Positions 18,289 to 27,208 of a DNA stretch of 55,829 nt are shown here, one piece after another. The number at the start of each line of letters is the position of its first letter. Within the stretch, counting starts at the first letter, position 1. The notes below the pieces were generated by a model. It searched no databases. It was not told the DNA's origin and was given only the letters and a program-made list of their open reading frames with translations. The DNA is from JAJYSO01 sp964586655 (GTDB lineage: Bacteria > Bacteroidota > Bacteroidia > Flavobacteriales > Flavobacteriaceae), in assembly GCA_964586655.1 (NCBI GenBank), contig CAZPGY010000018.1:1-55829 (forward strand). The letters run 5' to 3'. The position numbers were made by a program, and so were the translations under genes.

Positions 18289-19005
18289 ATGAACAATTCT
18301 CAAATCGAAACGGCTCAAAATGTCCAATTGTCTCAAAACATTGCCAACCTGGGAGATCGCTCCCTTGCTTTTCTACTCGACACCTTGGTCATCGTTGCCT
18401 ATGAACTGCTCATGATTTTTTTGGTCAACTCAATGGCGCTGAGTGGATTCTCTAATTGGATTTTTGTGTTGGTTTTTGGCCTCCCTCCTTTCCTCTATCA
18501 TTTGTTGATGGAAGCATTTAACAACGGACAGTCCATCGGAAAAGCAGCACTGCGCATTCGTGTAGTAAAACTGGACGGCAGCCGCCCCACTTTTTCCAGC
18601 TATCTCCTGCGTTGGTTACTGCGAATCATTGATTTTACCCTCACCTCGGGCGGGGTAGCTATCATTACTTTTTTACTCAACGGAAAAGGACAACGCTTGG
18701 GAGATATTGCAGCAAAAACCACGGTAATTTCAGAGCGGCAAACCATGACCCTTGAAGATACGTTGGGAATTGACGTTCCTGATCAATACCAACCCGTTTA
18801 TCCACAGGTTACCATCTTTTCTGACCAAGACCTGGAGAAAATAAAGTCCCTGTTGCGCAAGGCACAAAATGAAAAAGATTATCAAATCATCAATTCATTG
18901 GCCCAAAAAACAGCTTCGGTCATGGAAGTTGAACTTCAAGAAAAGCCCATTCCTTTTTTGGAGCGCGTAATTACCGATTACAATTATTATACACAACAAG
19001 CATAA
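18289..19005 (+). CDS. RDD family membrane protein
   Basis: The 238-residue protein has the RDD signature: NLGDRSLAFLLDTLVI at about residue 20 supplies the Arg and first Asp, and LLRIIDFTL near residue 106 supplies the second Asp. Three membrane helices (about 25-50, 55-78, 105-130) precede a soluble C-terminal tail of about 90 residues. RDD proteins are small transport-related membrane proteins of unclear substrate. It diverges from the SpoIIM cluster to which it belongs in other genomes. Confidence 0.88.
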   Translation: MNNSQIETAQNVQLSQNIANLGDRSLAFLLDTLVIVAYELLMIFLVNSMALSGFSNWIFVLVFGLPPFLYHLLMEAFNNGQSIGKAALRIRVVKLDGSRPTFSSYLLRWLLRIIDFTLTSGGVAIITFLLNGKGQRLGDIAAKTTVISERQTMTLEDTLGIDVPDQYQPVYPQVTIFSDQDLEKIKSLLRKAQNEKDYQIINSLAQKTASVMEVELQEKPIPFLERVITDYNYYTQQA

Positions 19006-19082
19006 GTCTCCACAACTTCTTTGCTTCCCCCACTGTCATCGTCATTCTTTGAGAAAGGGCAAGTCCATCTATAATTTCTCTT

Positions 19083-19090
19083 TATCTTTG
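19083..19090 (+). promoter_or_regulatory. Bacteroidota -7 box (TATCTTTG) for the TRIC-like gene
   Basis: TATCTTTG fits TAnnTTTG and lies 27 bp before the ATG at 19118. Because it sits inside the longer open frame from 19049, it supports the shorter start. Confidence 0.5.
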
Positions 19091-19117
19091 CTACCGACAA
19101 AGCAACTTGGATGTAAT

Positions 19118-19744
19118 ATGCAGATCGACTATATTTTTATCCTCGACCTCGTTGGTGTGGTGGCTTTTGCCATTTCGGGCGTGCTGACCGCGATGAAAAA
19201 ACGCATGGATCCATTTGGAATTTTAATTGTCGCTTTTGTCACCGCCATAGGCGGCGGTACTTTACGAGACCTGTTGATTAGCGTGCCCGTAGCCTGGATG
19301 AAAGATATGACCTATGTTTATGTCATTATCCTCACCACCATCTTTGCCATTATTTTCCGATCAAAATTGAGGTATTTGCGTCGCTCTCTGTTTTTCTTTG
19401 ACACCATAGGACTTTCTATCTTTACTTTAATCGGACTTGAAAAGGCTTTGGAAATGGGTTTCTCACCTCCAATTTGTATCGCTACCGGTACCATGACCGC
19501 TTGTTTTGGCGGAGTCATTCGCGACATTCTTTCTAATGAAATTCCCGTTATTTTTCGTAAGGAAATTTATGCCACGGCCTGCATTCTTGGAGGCATTATC
19601 TATTTTGCCTTAATTAACACCGCTATTTCCGATTTCATTGTCTTTATCATCACCGGATTGGTCGTATTCATTGCCCGTTCCATGGCCGTCTATTTTGATT
19701 TGCAATTACCCAGTGTTTACAAGAAAAATAAAAGGTCTCATTAA
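19118..19744 (+). CDS. Trimeric intracellular cation channel (TRIC/UPF0126) family protein
   Basis: The 208-residue protein has seven hydrophobic segments and two repeats of the family motif: GGGTLRDLL near residue 45 and FGGVIRDILSNEIP near residue 130. These glycine-rich kinked helices form the pore in prokaryotic TRIC channels. The start is set at MQIDYIF (19118), directly before the first membrane helix; the extra upstream codons show no membrane or family features. Confidence 0.9.
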   Translation: MQIDYIFILDLVGVVAFAISGVLTAMKKRMDPFGILIVAFVTAIGGGTLRDLLISVPVAWMKDMTYVYVIILTTIFAIIFRSKLRYLRRSLFFFDTIGLSIFTLIGLEKALEMGFSPPICIATGTMTACFGGVIRDILSNEIPVIFRKEIYATACILGGIIYFALINTAISDFIVFIITGLVVFIARSMAVYFDLQLPSVYKKNKRSH

Positions 19745-19895
19745 AAATAAACCCTTATGGACTAAAATCCATAGTTTGGTTTCAGACTGAAAGTTCAATC
19801 TTAAAGTAGCCACGAATTACACAAATTCACACGAATTGTCTTCTGGAAATTCATGCCATTTGTAGCTTAGAATTTTTAGAAACTAAAATTGATGC
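19744..19895. repeat. Dispersed intergenic repeat, copy 2 (inverted relative to copy 1)
   Basis: The reverse complement of this stretch aligns along its whole length with 7681-7830 (TAAGCTACAAATGGCATGAA, TGTGTAATTCGTGGCT, CTTTCAGTCTGAAACCAAAC, TTTTAGTCCATA). The two copies have drifted but no large gaps are visible. Copy 2 begins right at the stop codon of the TRIC gene. Confidence 0.75.
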
Positions 19896-20513
19896 ACTCA
19901 AAGTGTATAGTTTTAATCTGTATTTGAGACCTATAAAAAATATTTTTATCAGTAGCCGTCAAACCAACACTCTTTTTGTTTTCTCCTTTCTCCTGCTCCC
20001 CAAAGCTGAATGATGTTTTCGACTTGCTTTAATGAAAACAAAGCTTTCCTATGACATTTGAATTAGACCGCTTATTATCAACTTATTAGCATTTAATACT
20101 TTTAAACATCCAACCCTCGATTGGAATGCTTTTGGGGCTTTTTATAATATACGCAAAACCGCGCATGAGAGATGCATTTATAAATCAAATGAGGATCAAA
20201 TGGAGTTTAAATCTTCCATTAAATTCATGGTGGCAAAAAAAATATAAGCAGCGCCAGCACATTTATGAAATCATATTTAATAAATTCATGAGACAATCCC
20301 TTTATCATGTTATTATATTAAATATTGAGTACTAAATTATCATATTTTTATAAATTTCAGTCATAATCACCATTTTTGTTAAAAATGACTTACCCTAACA
20401 AGATGTTGAAAAAATTTACGTTATTGCGCCGTATTATCCCCCCCCTTATTTTATTAACCACAAAAAACCTATCGGAAAAATCCGGTATGGGTTTACTTAA
20501 TTTACATTGCACT
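19896..20513. other. AT-rich intergenic region, no supported gene
   Basis: This is a long gap between the TRIC gene and the T9SS cargo gene. An open frame of 69 codons (20126-20335) shows no signal, family motif or plausible composition, and I do not call it. The region is AT-rich with many short A/T runs and probably holds the promoter of the cargo gene, but no TAnnTTTG box is convincing. Confidence 0.5.
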
Positions 20514-21680
20514 ATGAAAAAGTTTTTTTTAGGGCTGTTTATCGCAGTCTTCATGATCCCTTTAAAGGGTCACAGTCAAAATTCACCACAGCATCGAGGG
20601 CTGTATATTGATGGTTTTGAAGCCATTATATCCAGTGGAGATCAGGAAATTGAAGAGTTGTTAAATTATTTGGAAGCGAATAATTTCAATACCATAACAC
20701 TTTATGATTTATCCCACATCAATTACCAAAATGCTACAGAAACCAATAAGCTGGCCAGTTTTATTTCGGCCGCTCGTCAACGCGGAGTTACTTCCGTAGC
20801 TGCTGCTTCTGAAATTGTCAGTTTCTTTGAAGACAAAATCATTCCTTACAACCACACCCATCAATCCAATGAACGTTTTGATGTATTAAATTTTGAGTTT
20901 GAATTCTGGGTGCCCGATTGGTATGAATACGGAGGGATTTACTGCAATAAATACCTGAGCCCAAATGGCTATGCTTGCTCTGAAGCCGGAGCCTTTAATT
21001 TCTTTATGGATCAGCTGACACAAATTTATCAATTGGCTCAGGAGGAAGGCTTGGAAACTGAAATTTATCTCGGATGGTTCTCTCAATCACAGATCAATCA
21101 GATGATTGACTATACCGATCGGATTATCCTGCACGCCTACCGAAAGACGCCGGCATCCACTTTTGCTTACAGCAAAGGACGTTTGGAATATATTGAAAAC
21201 ACGCATCAGCCAGTGGAGATAGTTGCTTTGTTCTCTTCAGAACCCGCCTTTATGCACAATTGGCTGGTAGAAAACAATGCCGACCTTCCCTTGGTTTATC
21301 AAACCTATCACAATGATTTGATGCAAAATAGAAACTGGCATTATATCGATGTCCAAGGCTACCATTGGTTTACCTATTCAAGTATGCCAAAGATTGAACT
21401 TTCTGTACCCAATGAAACGCCCGAAGAACCGACTCCACCTCAACCCGAACCAGATCTTGATTTAAGTATTGCTCCCAATCCAACCTCCGGAAATGTGCAG
21501 GTTCTCGGCAATTCTGATTGGGTTAATCGCATAATTATTTTAAACCTCTACCGAAATATCGTAATGGATTTCAGCTTCCAAAAACAATTTTCGGTCGCTT
21601 CCTTAAATCAAGGGATTTATATTGTTAAATTTATAGGCAATCACGGACTTTCACAAACAACCTTCATCATTAAACGATAG
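20514..21680 (+). CDS. Secreted TIM-barrel-like protein with T9SS type A sorting domain
   Basis: The start is set at 20514, where MKKFFLGLFIAVFMIPLKGHSQ forms a signal peptide; the frame is open from 20376 but the extra N-terminus has none. The mature part (about 22-300) has alternating helix/strand segments such as RGLYIDGFEAI, NFNTITLYDLSHI, FEFEFWVPDWYEY and ILHAYRKTP. These suggest a glycosidase-like barrel, though I recognise no family. A Pro/Glu linker (about 308-320) leads to a C-terminal sorting domain (about 320-388: SIAPNPTSGNVQV, LNQGIYIVKF). Type IX secretion would export it to the surface or medium. Confidence 0.85.
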   Translation: MKKFFLGLFIAVFMIPLKGHSQNSPQHRGLYIDGFEAIISSGDQEIEELLNYLEANNFNTITLYDLSHINYQNATETNKLASFISAARQRGVTSVAAASEIVSFFEDKIIPYNHTHQSNERFDVLNFEFEFWVPDWYEYGGIYCNKYLSPNGYACSEAGAFNFFMDQLTQIYQLAQEEGLETEIYLGWFSQSQINQMIDYTDRIILHAYRKTPASTFAYSKGRLEYIENTHQPVEIVALFSSEPAFMHNWLVENNADLPLVYQTYHNDLMQNRNWHYIDVQGYHWFTYSSMPKIELSVPNETPEEPTPPQPEPDLDLSIAPNPTSGNVQVLGNSDWVNRIIILNLYRNIVMDFSFQKQFSVASLNQGIYIVKFIGNHGLSQTTFIIKR

Positions 21681-21700
21681 TCCGTTGCACAGAAAAAACA

Positions 21701-21749
21701 AACCCGAATCTTTTAAGACTTTACCATCATTGTCTTGAAGATTCGGGTT
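21701..21749. terminator. Bidirectional terminator between convergent genes
   Basis: AACCCGAATCTT (21701-21712) pairs perfectly with AAGATTCGGGTT (21738-21749), with A-rich DNA before and TTTATAATTTTT after. It serves the cargo gene on the plus strand and the cyclophilin gene on the minus strand. The last seven codons and the stop of the cyclophilin gene lie inside the hairpin. Confidence 0.8.
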
Positions 21750-22470
21750 TTATAATTTTTACGGTAATGGGGATGTCATCCATAGGCCAATCCTCAGCTC
21801 CTGTTTTTACTTGTGAAATTTTTTCGGCCACTTCCATCCCTTGCACCACTTTTCCAAAAACGGTGTGTTCAAAATCTAAATGATGGGCGCCATTTTTATC
21901 CATCACAATAAAAAACTCATAAGGCGAAGAAGCTTTACTCACATTTTGCTGATAATATTTTGACATGGACACCGCCCCATAGCTGTGCAAATGATGCTTT
22001 TTAAACTCGCTGGGAAGAAGGATATTCCCAATGAGCTTGCGCATTCTCGAGGTCATTTCATTATCGCTATTTCCCGCTTGGATGACAAATCCCTCTATCA
22101 CCCGATAAAAATAGGTCGTATTAAAATATCCCAGCTCTGCCATTCTGATAAAATTGGCGCGATGTAAAGGAGTATCTGTAAACAGTTTAATTTTGATATC
22201 TCCAAACCGAGTTGAAACCACCGCATAAGTGGCTGAATGAGCGGCACCAAATTTCTTTAGAAAAGGAATCAGATGTACCTGGTCAACTCTTTTAATCGTA
22301 TCAAGACGATATTGTTTCTCTCTTTTCTCCGGTTCATCCAATACTATAGACGCCGAATCCTGTTGTTTAACTTTTGAAGTTTTCGTCGGTGAATTCTTTT
22401 TAGTTTTAGTATCTTGACAACCCGCAATACAGATTGCGCAAAGCAAGATTATAATAATTTTTTTTATCAT
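21727..22470 (-). CDS. Cyclophilin-type peptidyl-prolyl isomerase lipoprotein
   Basis: The start is set at 22470, where MIKKIIIILLCAICIAGC gives a lipoprotein signal (Cys18); the longer frame to 22602 lacks one and runs over the divergent gene. The 247-residue protein has a cyclophilin domain (about 90-240) with FYRVIEGFVIQAGN, an altered SPYEFFIVMD core, and HTVFGKVVQGMEV. It is probably a periplasmic folding aid, third in the window after gldI and the fused PPIase. Its start codon shares CATG with the NUDIX gene start. Confidence 0.88.
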   Translation of the reverse strand: MIKKIIIILLCAICIAGCQDTKTKKNSPTKTSKVKQQDSASIVLDEPEKREKQYRLDTIKRVDQVHLIPFLKKFGAAHSATYAVVSTRFGDIKIKLFTDTPLHRANFIRMAELGYFNTTYFYRVIEGFVIQAGNSDNEMTSRMRKLIGNILLPSEFKKHHLHSYGAVSMSKYYQQNVSKASSPYEFFIVMDKNGAHHLDFEHTVFGKVVQGMEVAEKISQVKTGAEDWPMDDIPITVKIIKPESSRQ

Positions 22471-23110
22471 GGAATATTCGCATTTTATCAAACAGGTATC
22501 AAAAGTAAAAAAAATAGATTCAGATGTAGCCCAAGCCCACCAAGAAATGATGCCTTCAACGCGAGAAAAACGGGTTAGAAATTCCGATTTTAAAAAAGAC
22601 ACCGCTTTAAACGCAGGGGTAATGGCGCTGTTCTATCCCAATCATAAAAACGAAACCATGCTGGTGCTCATCCTCAGAAAAACCTATAAAGGCGTACATT
22701 CGGGACAAATTGGCTTCCCGGGCGGACGCGAAGAAAATCAAGACGAGGACATCATGGACACCGCACTGCGCGAAACCTATGAAGAAGTGGGCGTAAGACC
22801 CAGCAATATTGAAGTCATCCGTCCATTGGAAAAAATTTATATCCCTCCCTCCAATTTTTGGGTATATCCCTTCTTAGGGATTTGTAAAAAACGCCCCCGT
22901 TTTAAACGTCAAGAAAGTGAAGTTGAAGAACTTATTTTAGTCAAATTGGAAGATTTGATGTGTAAAGACAACCTGGTAACCGAAGTTTTGACTACTTCAT
23001 ATGTTGAAGATCTCGAAGTGCCGGCTTTTTCTTTAAACCGAAAAATAATCTGGGGCGCCACCGGTATGATGCTGAATGAAGTTAAGTATTTGCTCCAAAA
23101 AGTACTGTAA
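22469..23110 (+). CDS. NUDIX hydrolase, CoA-pyrophosphatase (NudL/CTP-like) type
   Basis: The 213-residue protein contains a complete Nudix box (GGREENQDEDIMDTALRETY then EEVGV), which binds the metal for pyrophosphate hydrolysis. The preceding HSGQIGFPGG is the added motif of the CoA-pyrophosphatase branch, suggesting CoA and acyl-CoA as substrates. The N-terminus MEYSHFIKQVSKV fits the family start, so the ATG at 22469 is probably real even though it overlaps the divergent cyclophilin start by two bases. Confidence 0.9.
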   Translation: MEYSHFIKQVSKVKKIDSDVAQAHQEMMPSTREKRVRNSDFKKDTALNAGVMALFYPNHKNETMLVLILRKTYKGVHSGQIGFPGGREENQDEDIMDTALRETYEEVGVRPSNIEVIRPLEKIYIPPSNFWVYPFLGICKKRPRFKRQESEVEELILVKLEDLMCKDNLVTEVLTTSYVEDLEVPAFSLNRKIIWGATGMMLNEVKYLLQKVL

Positions 23111-23221
23111 ACTGTTGTTTATCCCCCATAAAGAATCAAAGAAAAGGAATGTTGCGCTTTACGGTTAATTGATTTGACAGGTTTTCGTTTCCGTTCCACA
23201 AATTTAAACCGCCTCAATTCG

Positions 23222-23229
23222 TATATTTG
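23222..23229 (+). promoter_or_regulatory. Bacteroidota -7 box (TATATTTG) for the acyltransferase gene
   Basis: TATATTTG fits TAnnTTTG and lies 30 bp before the ATG at 23260. The open frame that begins at a TTG at 23227 overlaps this box, which argues for the ATG. Confidence 0.5.
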
Positions 23230-23259
23230 CCGACGAGGTTTAAAAAAACACAACTGCAC

Positions 23260-24090
23260 ATGGCCTTGTTTAAAAAAGATCCATTTGGACATTTCCTATT
23301 TTTAAAAAAATGGCTTGTCCGCATTCTGGGGGCGATAACCCACAGGCGCTATCGCGGTTTTAACGAGCTGCAGATAGAAGGTTCTGAAGTCATTAAGGAG
23401 CTGCCGGGGGAAAACGTTCTCTTTATTTCCAATCATCAAACTTATTTTGCTGATGTAGTGGCCATGTATCACGTATTTGCGGCCACCCTCAACGGACGGG
23501 TAGATTCCATTAAAAACATTGGCTATCTGCGCAGGCCCAAACTCAACATCTATTACGTGGCTGCCAAAGAAACCATGCGCTCCGGATTATTGGCTCGGGT
23601 TTTATCCTATGGTGGTGCCATCCCCATTGAGCGCACGTGGCGGAAAAATGGAAAACCGGTCAAGCGACAGGTAAAAATGAGTGACGTAAGCAATATTGGT
23701 CGTGCCTTAAATGACGGGTGGGTCATCACTTTTCCACAAGGAACCACCACGCCCTGGAAACCCCTGAGAAGAGGAACCGCCCATTTAGTCAAGCGTTATA
23801 AACCCATTGTCGTCCCCATTGTTATCGATGGTTTTAGACGGTCGTTTGACAAAAAAGGCCTGCGCATCAAAAAAAGAGGCATCCTGCAGTCCATGGTGAT
23901 TAAAGAACCTTTGGATATCGATTATGAAAATGAATCCATCGATAGTATTATTGATAAAATGGAATATGCTATCGAACAGCATCCCTCCTTTCTAAAAGTT
24001 ATTTCTAAAGAAGAGCTTAAAATCCAAGAGGAACTCAATGAAATGCGCCGCTGGAGTTATAAAGAAGAAAAGGAAGACAAAGATAAATAA
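23260..24090 (+). CDS. 1-acyl-glycerol-3-phosphate acyltransferase-like (PlsC family)
   Basis: The 276-residue protein has the PlsC fold markers: ISNHQTYFADVVA near residue 70 (the acyltransferase His/Asp block, here spaced HxxxxxD rather than the usual HxxxxD), IPIERT near 125, and FPQGTTTPW near 165, where most members have FPEGTRS. These changes suggest a branch with different acyl or acceptor preference, although the same spacing is familiar to me in flavobacterial homologues. It would act at the inner membrane in phospholipid synthesis. It ends 10 bp from the convergent aspartate kinase gene. Confidence 0.82.
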   Translation: MALFKKDPFGHFLFLKKWLVRILGAITHRRYRGFNELQIEGSEVIKELPGENVLFISNHQTYFADVVAMYHVFAATLNGRVDSIKNIGYLRRPKLNIYYVAAKETMRSGLLARVLSYGGAIPIERTWRKNGKPVKRQVKMSDVSNIGRALNDGWVITFPQGTTTPWKPLRRGTAHLVKRYKPIVVPIVIDGFRRSFDKKGLRIKKRGILQSMVIKEPLDIDYENESIDSIIDKMEYAIEQHPSFLKVISKEELKIQEELNEMRRWSYKEEKEDKDK

Positions 24091-24100
24091 TTTAACCCCG

Positions 24101-25351
24101 TCAACCCTTAGTCACCAATTGAACGGTACCCCGAGTCAATTGCTCTAACAACACCGATTTATTTCCCCTTATTTTGTCAATAGAAGCCTTGTCAAAATGT
24201 CGAATGGTATACAGATTGACCTTTTTATTATAGCTCACCTTAAAATTTTCCTGCAACCGGGCAATCAACTGATCGGCATGTCCAAATTTATCCTCCACAC
24301 ACACCGAGAAACTAATGGCTGAATTTTGAATCAAACGCACTTTGGATTGAAATTTATGGAAAAGTGCAAAAACCTCACTGACATTTTCCTCCATAAAAAA
24401 AGAAAAATCTAAAGTAGAAAGAGAGAGCAACACCAGGTTTTTCTTTACAATAAAGCAAGGAATCTCAGGGAAGATCTCTACCCCTTTAGAAACACTTGTT
24501 CCGGCACGGTCGGGATGATAAAAAGACTTGACAAAAAGAGGAATCTCCTTTCTTTGTAGGGGTTGCAAGGTTTTGGGATGAATGACCGAAGCGCCATAAA
24601 AGGCCAATTCAATGGCTTCTTGATAAGAAATATGTTCTAAAAGGCTTACTTCTGAAAATTCTCGCGGATCAGCATTGAGCACACCGGCCACATTTTTCCA
24701 AATACTCACGCTTTCCGCATCGAGGCAATAGGCCATGATTCCGGCGGTATAGTCACTGCCTTCGCGCCCTAAAGTAGTGGTCCATTTGTTTTTTTCTGAA
24801 GCAATAAATCCTTGAGTAATACTGAGTGAATCCCGAGAAACAAGCCGTGTAATACGCTCTTCTGAGGCCCTCCAATCGACCTTGGCATCGCGAAAAACCA
24901 TATCGGTTTTGATGAGTTCTCGTGCATCCAACCAGGTGTTGTCTATTTGTCGGGTCAAAAGGTATTCGCTAACAATAGTGGTGCTCATCAGTTCGCCGTA
25001 GGCCACCACTTGGTCATAAACATAGTTGTAATTGGTACTTTTGTTTTGTTTTAAAAAAGTATCCAATTCAATGGTATAATCTTCAATCTTACGATGAATT
25101 TGATGGGTGCTGTCAAACAGTCCTTCACAAATTTTCAAGTGAAAATCACAGACAAAATCCAGTTTGCTTTTTACCGCTTCCGGCTCATCAAAATAGGCAT
25201 CGATTACGGCTTCGAGGGCATTGGTCATTTTTCCCATAGCAGAAACGACCACCACTTTTTGGGTGACTCCCGTTTTTTGTAAAATAGCAGCCACGTTTTC
25301 AACTCCGGCTACATCTTTTATGGAGGCGCCACCAAATTTGAATACTTTCAT
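24101..25351 (-). CDS. Aspartate kinase (monofunctional)
   Basis: Aspartate kinase phosphorylates aspartate in the first step toward lysine, threonine and methionine. The 416-residue protein has the N-terminal KFGGASIKD (usually KFGGTSV), the catalytic TTLGREGSDYTA near residue 200, and two C-terminal ACT-like modules (about 295-415) for feedback control. No homoserine dehydrogenase domain is fused. It lies 35 bp downstream of a thioredoxin-like gene in the same orientation. Confidence 0.93.
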   Translation of the reverse strand: MKVFKFGGASIKDVAGVENVAAILQKTGVTQKVVVVSAMGKMTNALEAVIDAYFDEPEAVKSKLDFVCDFHLKICEGLFDSTHQIHRKIEDYTIELDTFLKQNKSTNYNYVYDQVVAYGELMSTTIVSEYLLTRQIDNTWLDARELIKTDMVFRDAKVDWRASEERITRLVSRDSLSITQGFIASEKNKWTTTLGREGSDYTAGIMAYCLDAESVSIWKNVAGVLNADPREFSEVSLLEHISYQEAIELAFYGASVIHPKTLQPLQRKEIPLFVKSFYHPDRAGTSVSKGVEIFPEIPCFIVKKNLVLLSLSTLDFSFFMEENVSEVFALFHKFQSKVRLIQNSAISFSVCVEDKFGHADQLIARLQENFKVSYNKKVNLYTIRHFDKASIDKIRGNKSVLLEQLTRGTVQLVTKG

Positions 25352-25386
25352 AAAAATTAGACGTAAATATTAATCTGCATCAAGAT

Positions 25387-25671
25387 TTACCAATAATTTT
25401 GGAGCATTGCCAGTAGCTTTTCTTCCTTCTGTTCTCCGGCTTTACGCCACAACATTTCTCCCTTTTTGTAAATTAGAAAAGTAGGAAGGCTGTCTATTTT
25501 TAAAGCCTCGCTAAGCTTTTTATTCGCATTGACATCAATCTTGACAATCTTGGCTTTCTCGCCCACTTCCTGAGCCAGCTTATTTAAAATCGCATCACCC
25601 GGATTGTTATGCTTATAAAAATTAATAAGAACAGGGATATCTAAATCAATGAGTTCTCCAAATTTAGCCAT
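25387..25671 (-). CDS. Thioredoxin-fold protein lacking the CxxC motif
   Basis: The 94-residue protein follows the thioredoxin fold: PVLINFYKHNNPGDAILNKL, IVKIDVNANKKL, and the cis-Pro region SLPTFLIYKKGE. The WCGPC position reads HNNPGD, and there is no cysteine anywhere in the protein. It cannot perform thiol redox chemistry by the usual route and may act as a binding or chaperone-like module. It is upstream of aspartate kinase, spaced by 35 bp. Confidence 0.85.
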   Translation of the reverse strand: MAKFGELIDLDIPVLINFYKHNNPGDAILNKLAQEVGEKAKIVKIDVNANKKLSEALKIDSLPTFLIYKKGEMLWRKAGEQKEEKLLAMLQNYW

Positions 25672-25737
25672 ATTTCGATTTTAGGTTAACAATATCTTGC
25701 TGAGACAAAATAAACAATTATTTAAAAGTAATCTTAC

Positions 25738-26958
25738 TCAAACCTTCTTTTTTTTGAGTCGAATGACCGTAATTTCAGGCCAAATCCCCACCCTTCCCGG
25801 ATAGGCAAGATAGCCAAAACCACGATTGACATTGATATAACGTCCAAATTCACGATATATTCCCGCCCAATATTTATAACGATATTTAATGGGACTCCAT
25901 TTGATCAATCCGGGAATTTCAATCCCAAACTGCATACCGTGAGTGTGACCACTGAGCGTCAATTGATAGTTTTTTTTGTCTTTCATAACCCTTTCTGCCC
26001 AGTGAGACGGATCGTGGCTGAGTAAAATTTTAAAATCCTCCTTTTCTAAACCCTGGCTGGCTTTATCTAAATCACCATATTTTGGAAATCGGCCATTGCC
26101 CCAGTTTTGAACGCCAACAATATTGATTTCTTGTCCGTCGCGTTTAATTTTTCGATGCTCATTAAGCAATACCTCCCACCCCATTTCTCGTTCGGTTTGA
26201 ATCAAATCACGAAGATTTTGAGCTTTGGCCTCTTCAGAATCCCACTTGTAATAATCACCATAGTCGTGATTTCCCAAAATAGAGTATACCCCGTCAGGTG
26301 CAGCAATAGAACCAAATAAATCGGCCCAATTCTCGGTCTCCACTGCCCTATTGTTTACCAAATCACCGGTAAAGAAAATGACATCACTCTTCTGCTGCTT
26401 GATCAAGTCAACCCCATAGGATATTTTTTCTTTATTATTAAAACTCCCACAGTGAATGTCGCTAATTTGGGTAATTTGATAGCCATCAAAGGCCGGAGGC
26501 AGGTCTTCAAATTCAAGTTCATATTGAAGCACTTTATAGTTATATTTTCCTTTGAACATTCCATAGATAAGGGATGAAAAAGGAATGGCAGCCAAGCCTA
26601 AAGCCATTTTAGCTACAAAACTACGTCGAGAAGGCCAGTGAAAATACCCGGAATCATAATTGCGTTTCCCAAACAATTTCATAAAAAATCGCACGATATC
26701 TTCGGCAAACATCCAAACAACAATGACAATTTGCGCAACAACCAAGGCTATTACCAATCCAAAGGCGAAAGCGGTTTCATCGTGAAGTACCATGGCCTTG
26801 TCAGGATTGATCAAACGGAAAAAGAAATTGCCCAATACAGCCAGACACAATGCAAAATAAAGGTAGTGTATAAACTTAATCTTAGTAGCAGTTCTCACCG
26901 CCTGAAAGGCATAAATGCTCAACAAGGCAAGCACAATAAAGACAATAACATAGCCCAT
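25738..26958 (-). CDS. Membrane-anchored metallophosphoesterase
   Basis: The 406-residue protein has four N-terminal membrane helices (about 1-20, 28-48, 65-90, 118-135). A calcineurin-like phosphoesterase domain follows, with all metal motifs: ISDIHCGSF, FFTGDLVNNR, LGNHDYGDYY, LLSHDPSHW and LSGHTHGMQFG. The layout matches the YaeI/YkuE-like family, acting on phosphate esters (lipid or nucleotide) at the membrane. A -7 box lies 11 bp before the start. Confidence 0.92.
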   Translation of the reverse strand: MGYVIVFIVLALLSIYAFQAVRTATKIKFIHYLYFALCLAVLGNFFFRLINPDKAMVLHDETAFAFGLVIALVVAQIVIVVWMFAEDIVRFFMKLFGKRNYDSGYFHWPSRRSFVAKMALGLAAIPFSSLIYGMFKGKYNYKVLQYELEFEDLPPAFDGYQITQISDIHCGSFNNKEKISYGVDLIKQQKSDVIFFTGDLVNNRAVETENWADLFGSIAAPDGVYSILGNHDYGDYYKWDSEEAKAQNLRDLIQTEREMGWEVLLNEHRKIKRDGQEINIVGVQNWGNGRFPKYGDLDKASQGLEKEDFKILLSHDPSHWAERVMKDKKNYQLTLSGHTHGMQFGIEIPGLIKWSPIKYRYKYWAGIYREFGRYINVNRGFGYLAYPGRVGIWPEITVIRLKKKKV

Positions 26959-26968
26959 TTTTTTTGGG

Positions 26969-26976
26969 CAAAGGTA
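26969..26976 (-). promoter_or_regulatory. Bacteroidota -7 box (TACCTTTG) for the phosphoesterase gene
   Basis: The minus strand reads TACCTTTG, fitting TAnnTTTG, 10 bp upstream of the ATG, so the transcript leader must be very short or absent. Confidence 0.45.
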
Positions 26977-27175
26977 ACCTAAAAAGAAAAAGTCACCAAC
27001 CTACCTTTCCGTTTAACGCAAGATTGGCATTATCCTTACAAGTCGTTTTTTTTTTTTACACATTACAATCCACTTCCCCCTTTAATTCTTCTTTATTTAT
27101 GCGCTCAATAGAATAAAGTAATAGAGCAATAACCTAATACAATGCTAAAAAGCTTTTTTCAAGACAAAAAATTCA

Positions 27176-27183
27176 TAGTTTTG
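27176..27183 (+). promoter_or_regulatory. Bacteroidota -7 box (TAGTTTTG) for trxA
   Basis: TAGTTTTG fits TAnnTTTG, 25 bp upstream of the trxA ATG. The preceding 26977-27170 is AT-rich with no other supported feature. Confidence 0.45.
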
Positions 27184-27208
27184 TAACATAATTAATAAAA
27201 CAAGAATT

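Noticed and set aside
20126..20335. 69-codon frame before the T9SS cargo gene
   Set aside because: No motif, signal or promoter support, and its composition is that of AT-rich intergenic DNA.
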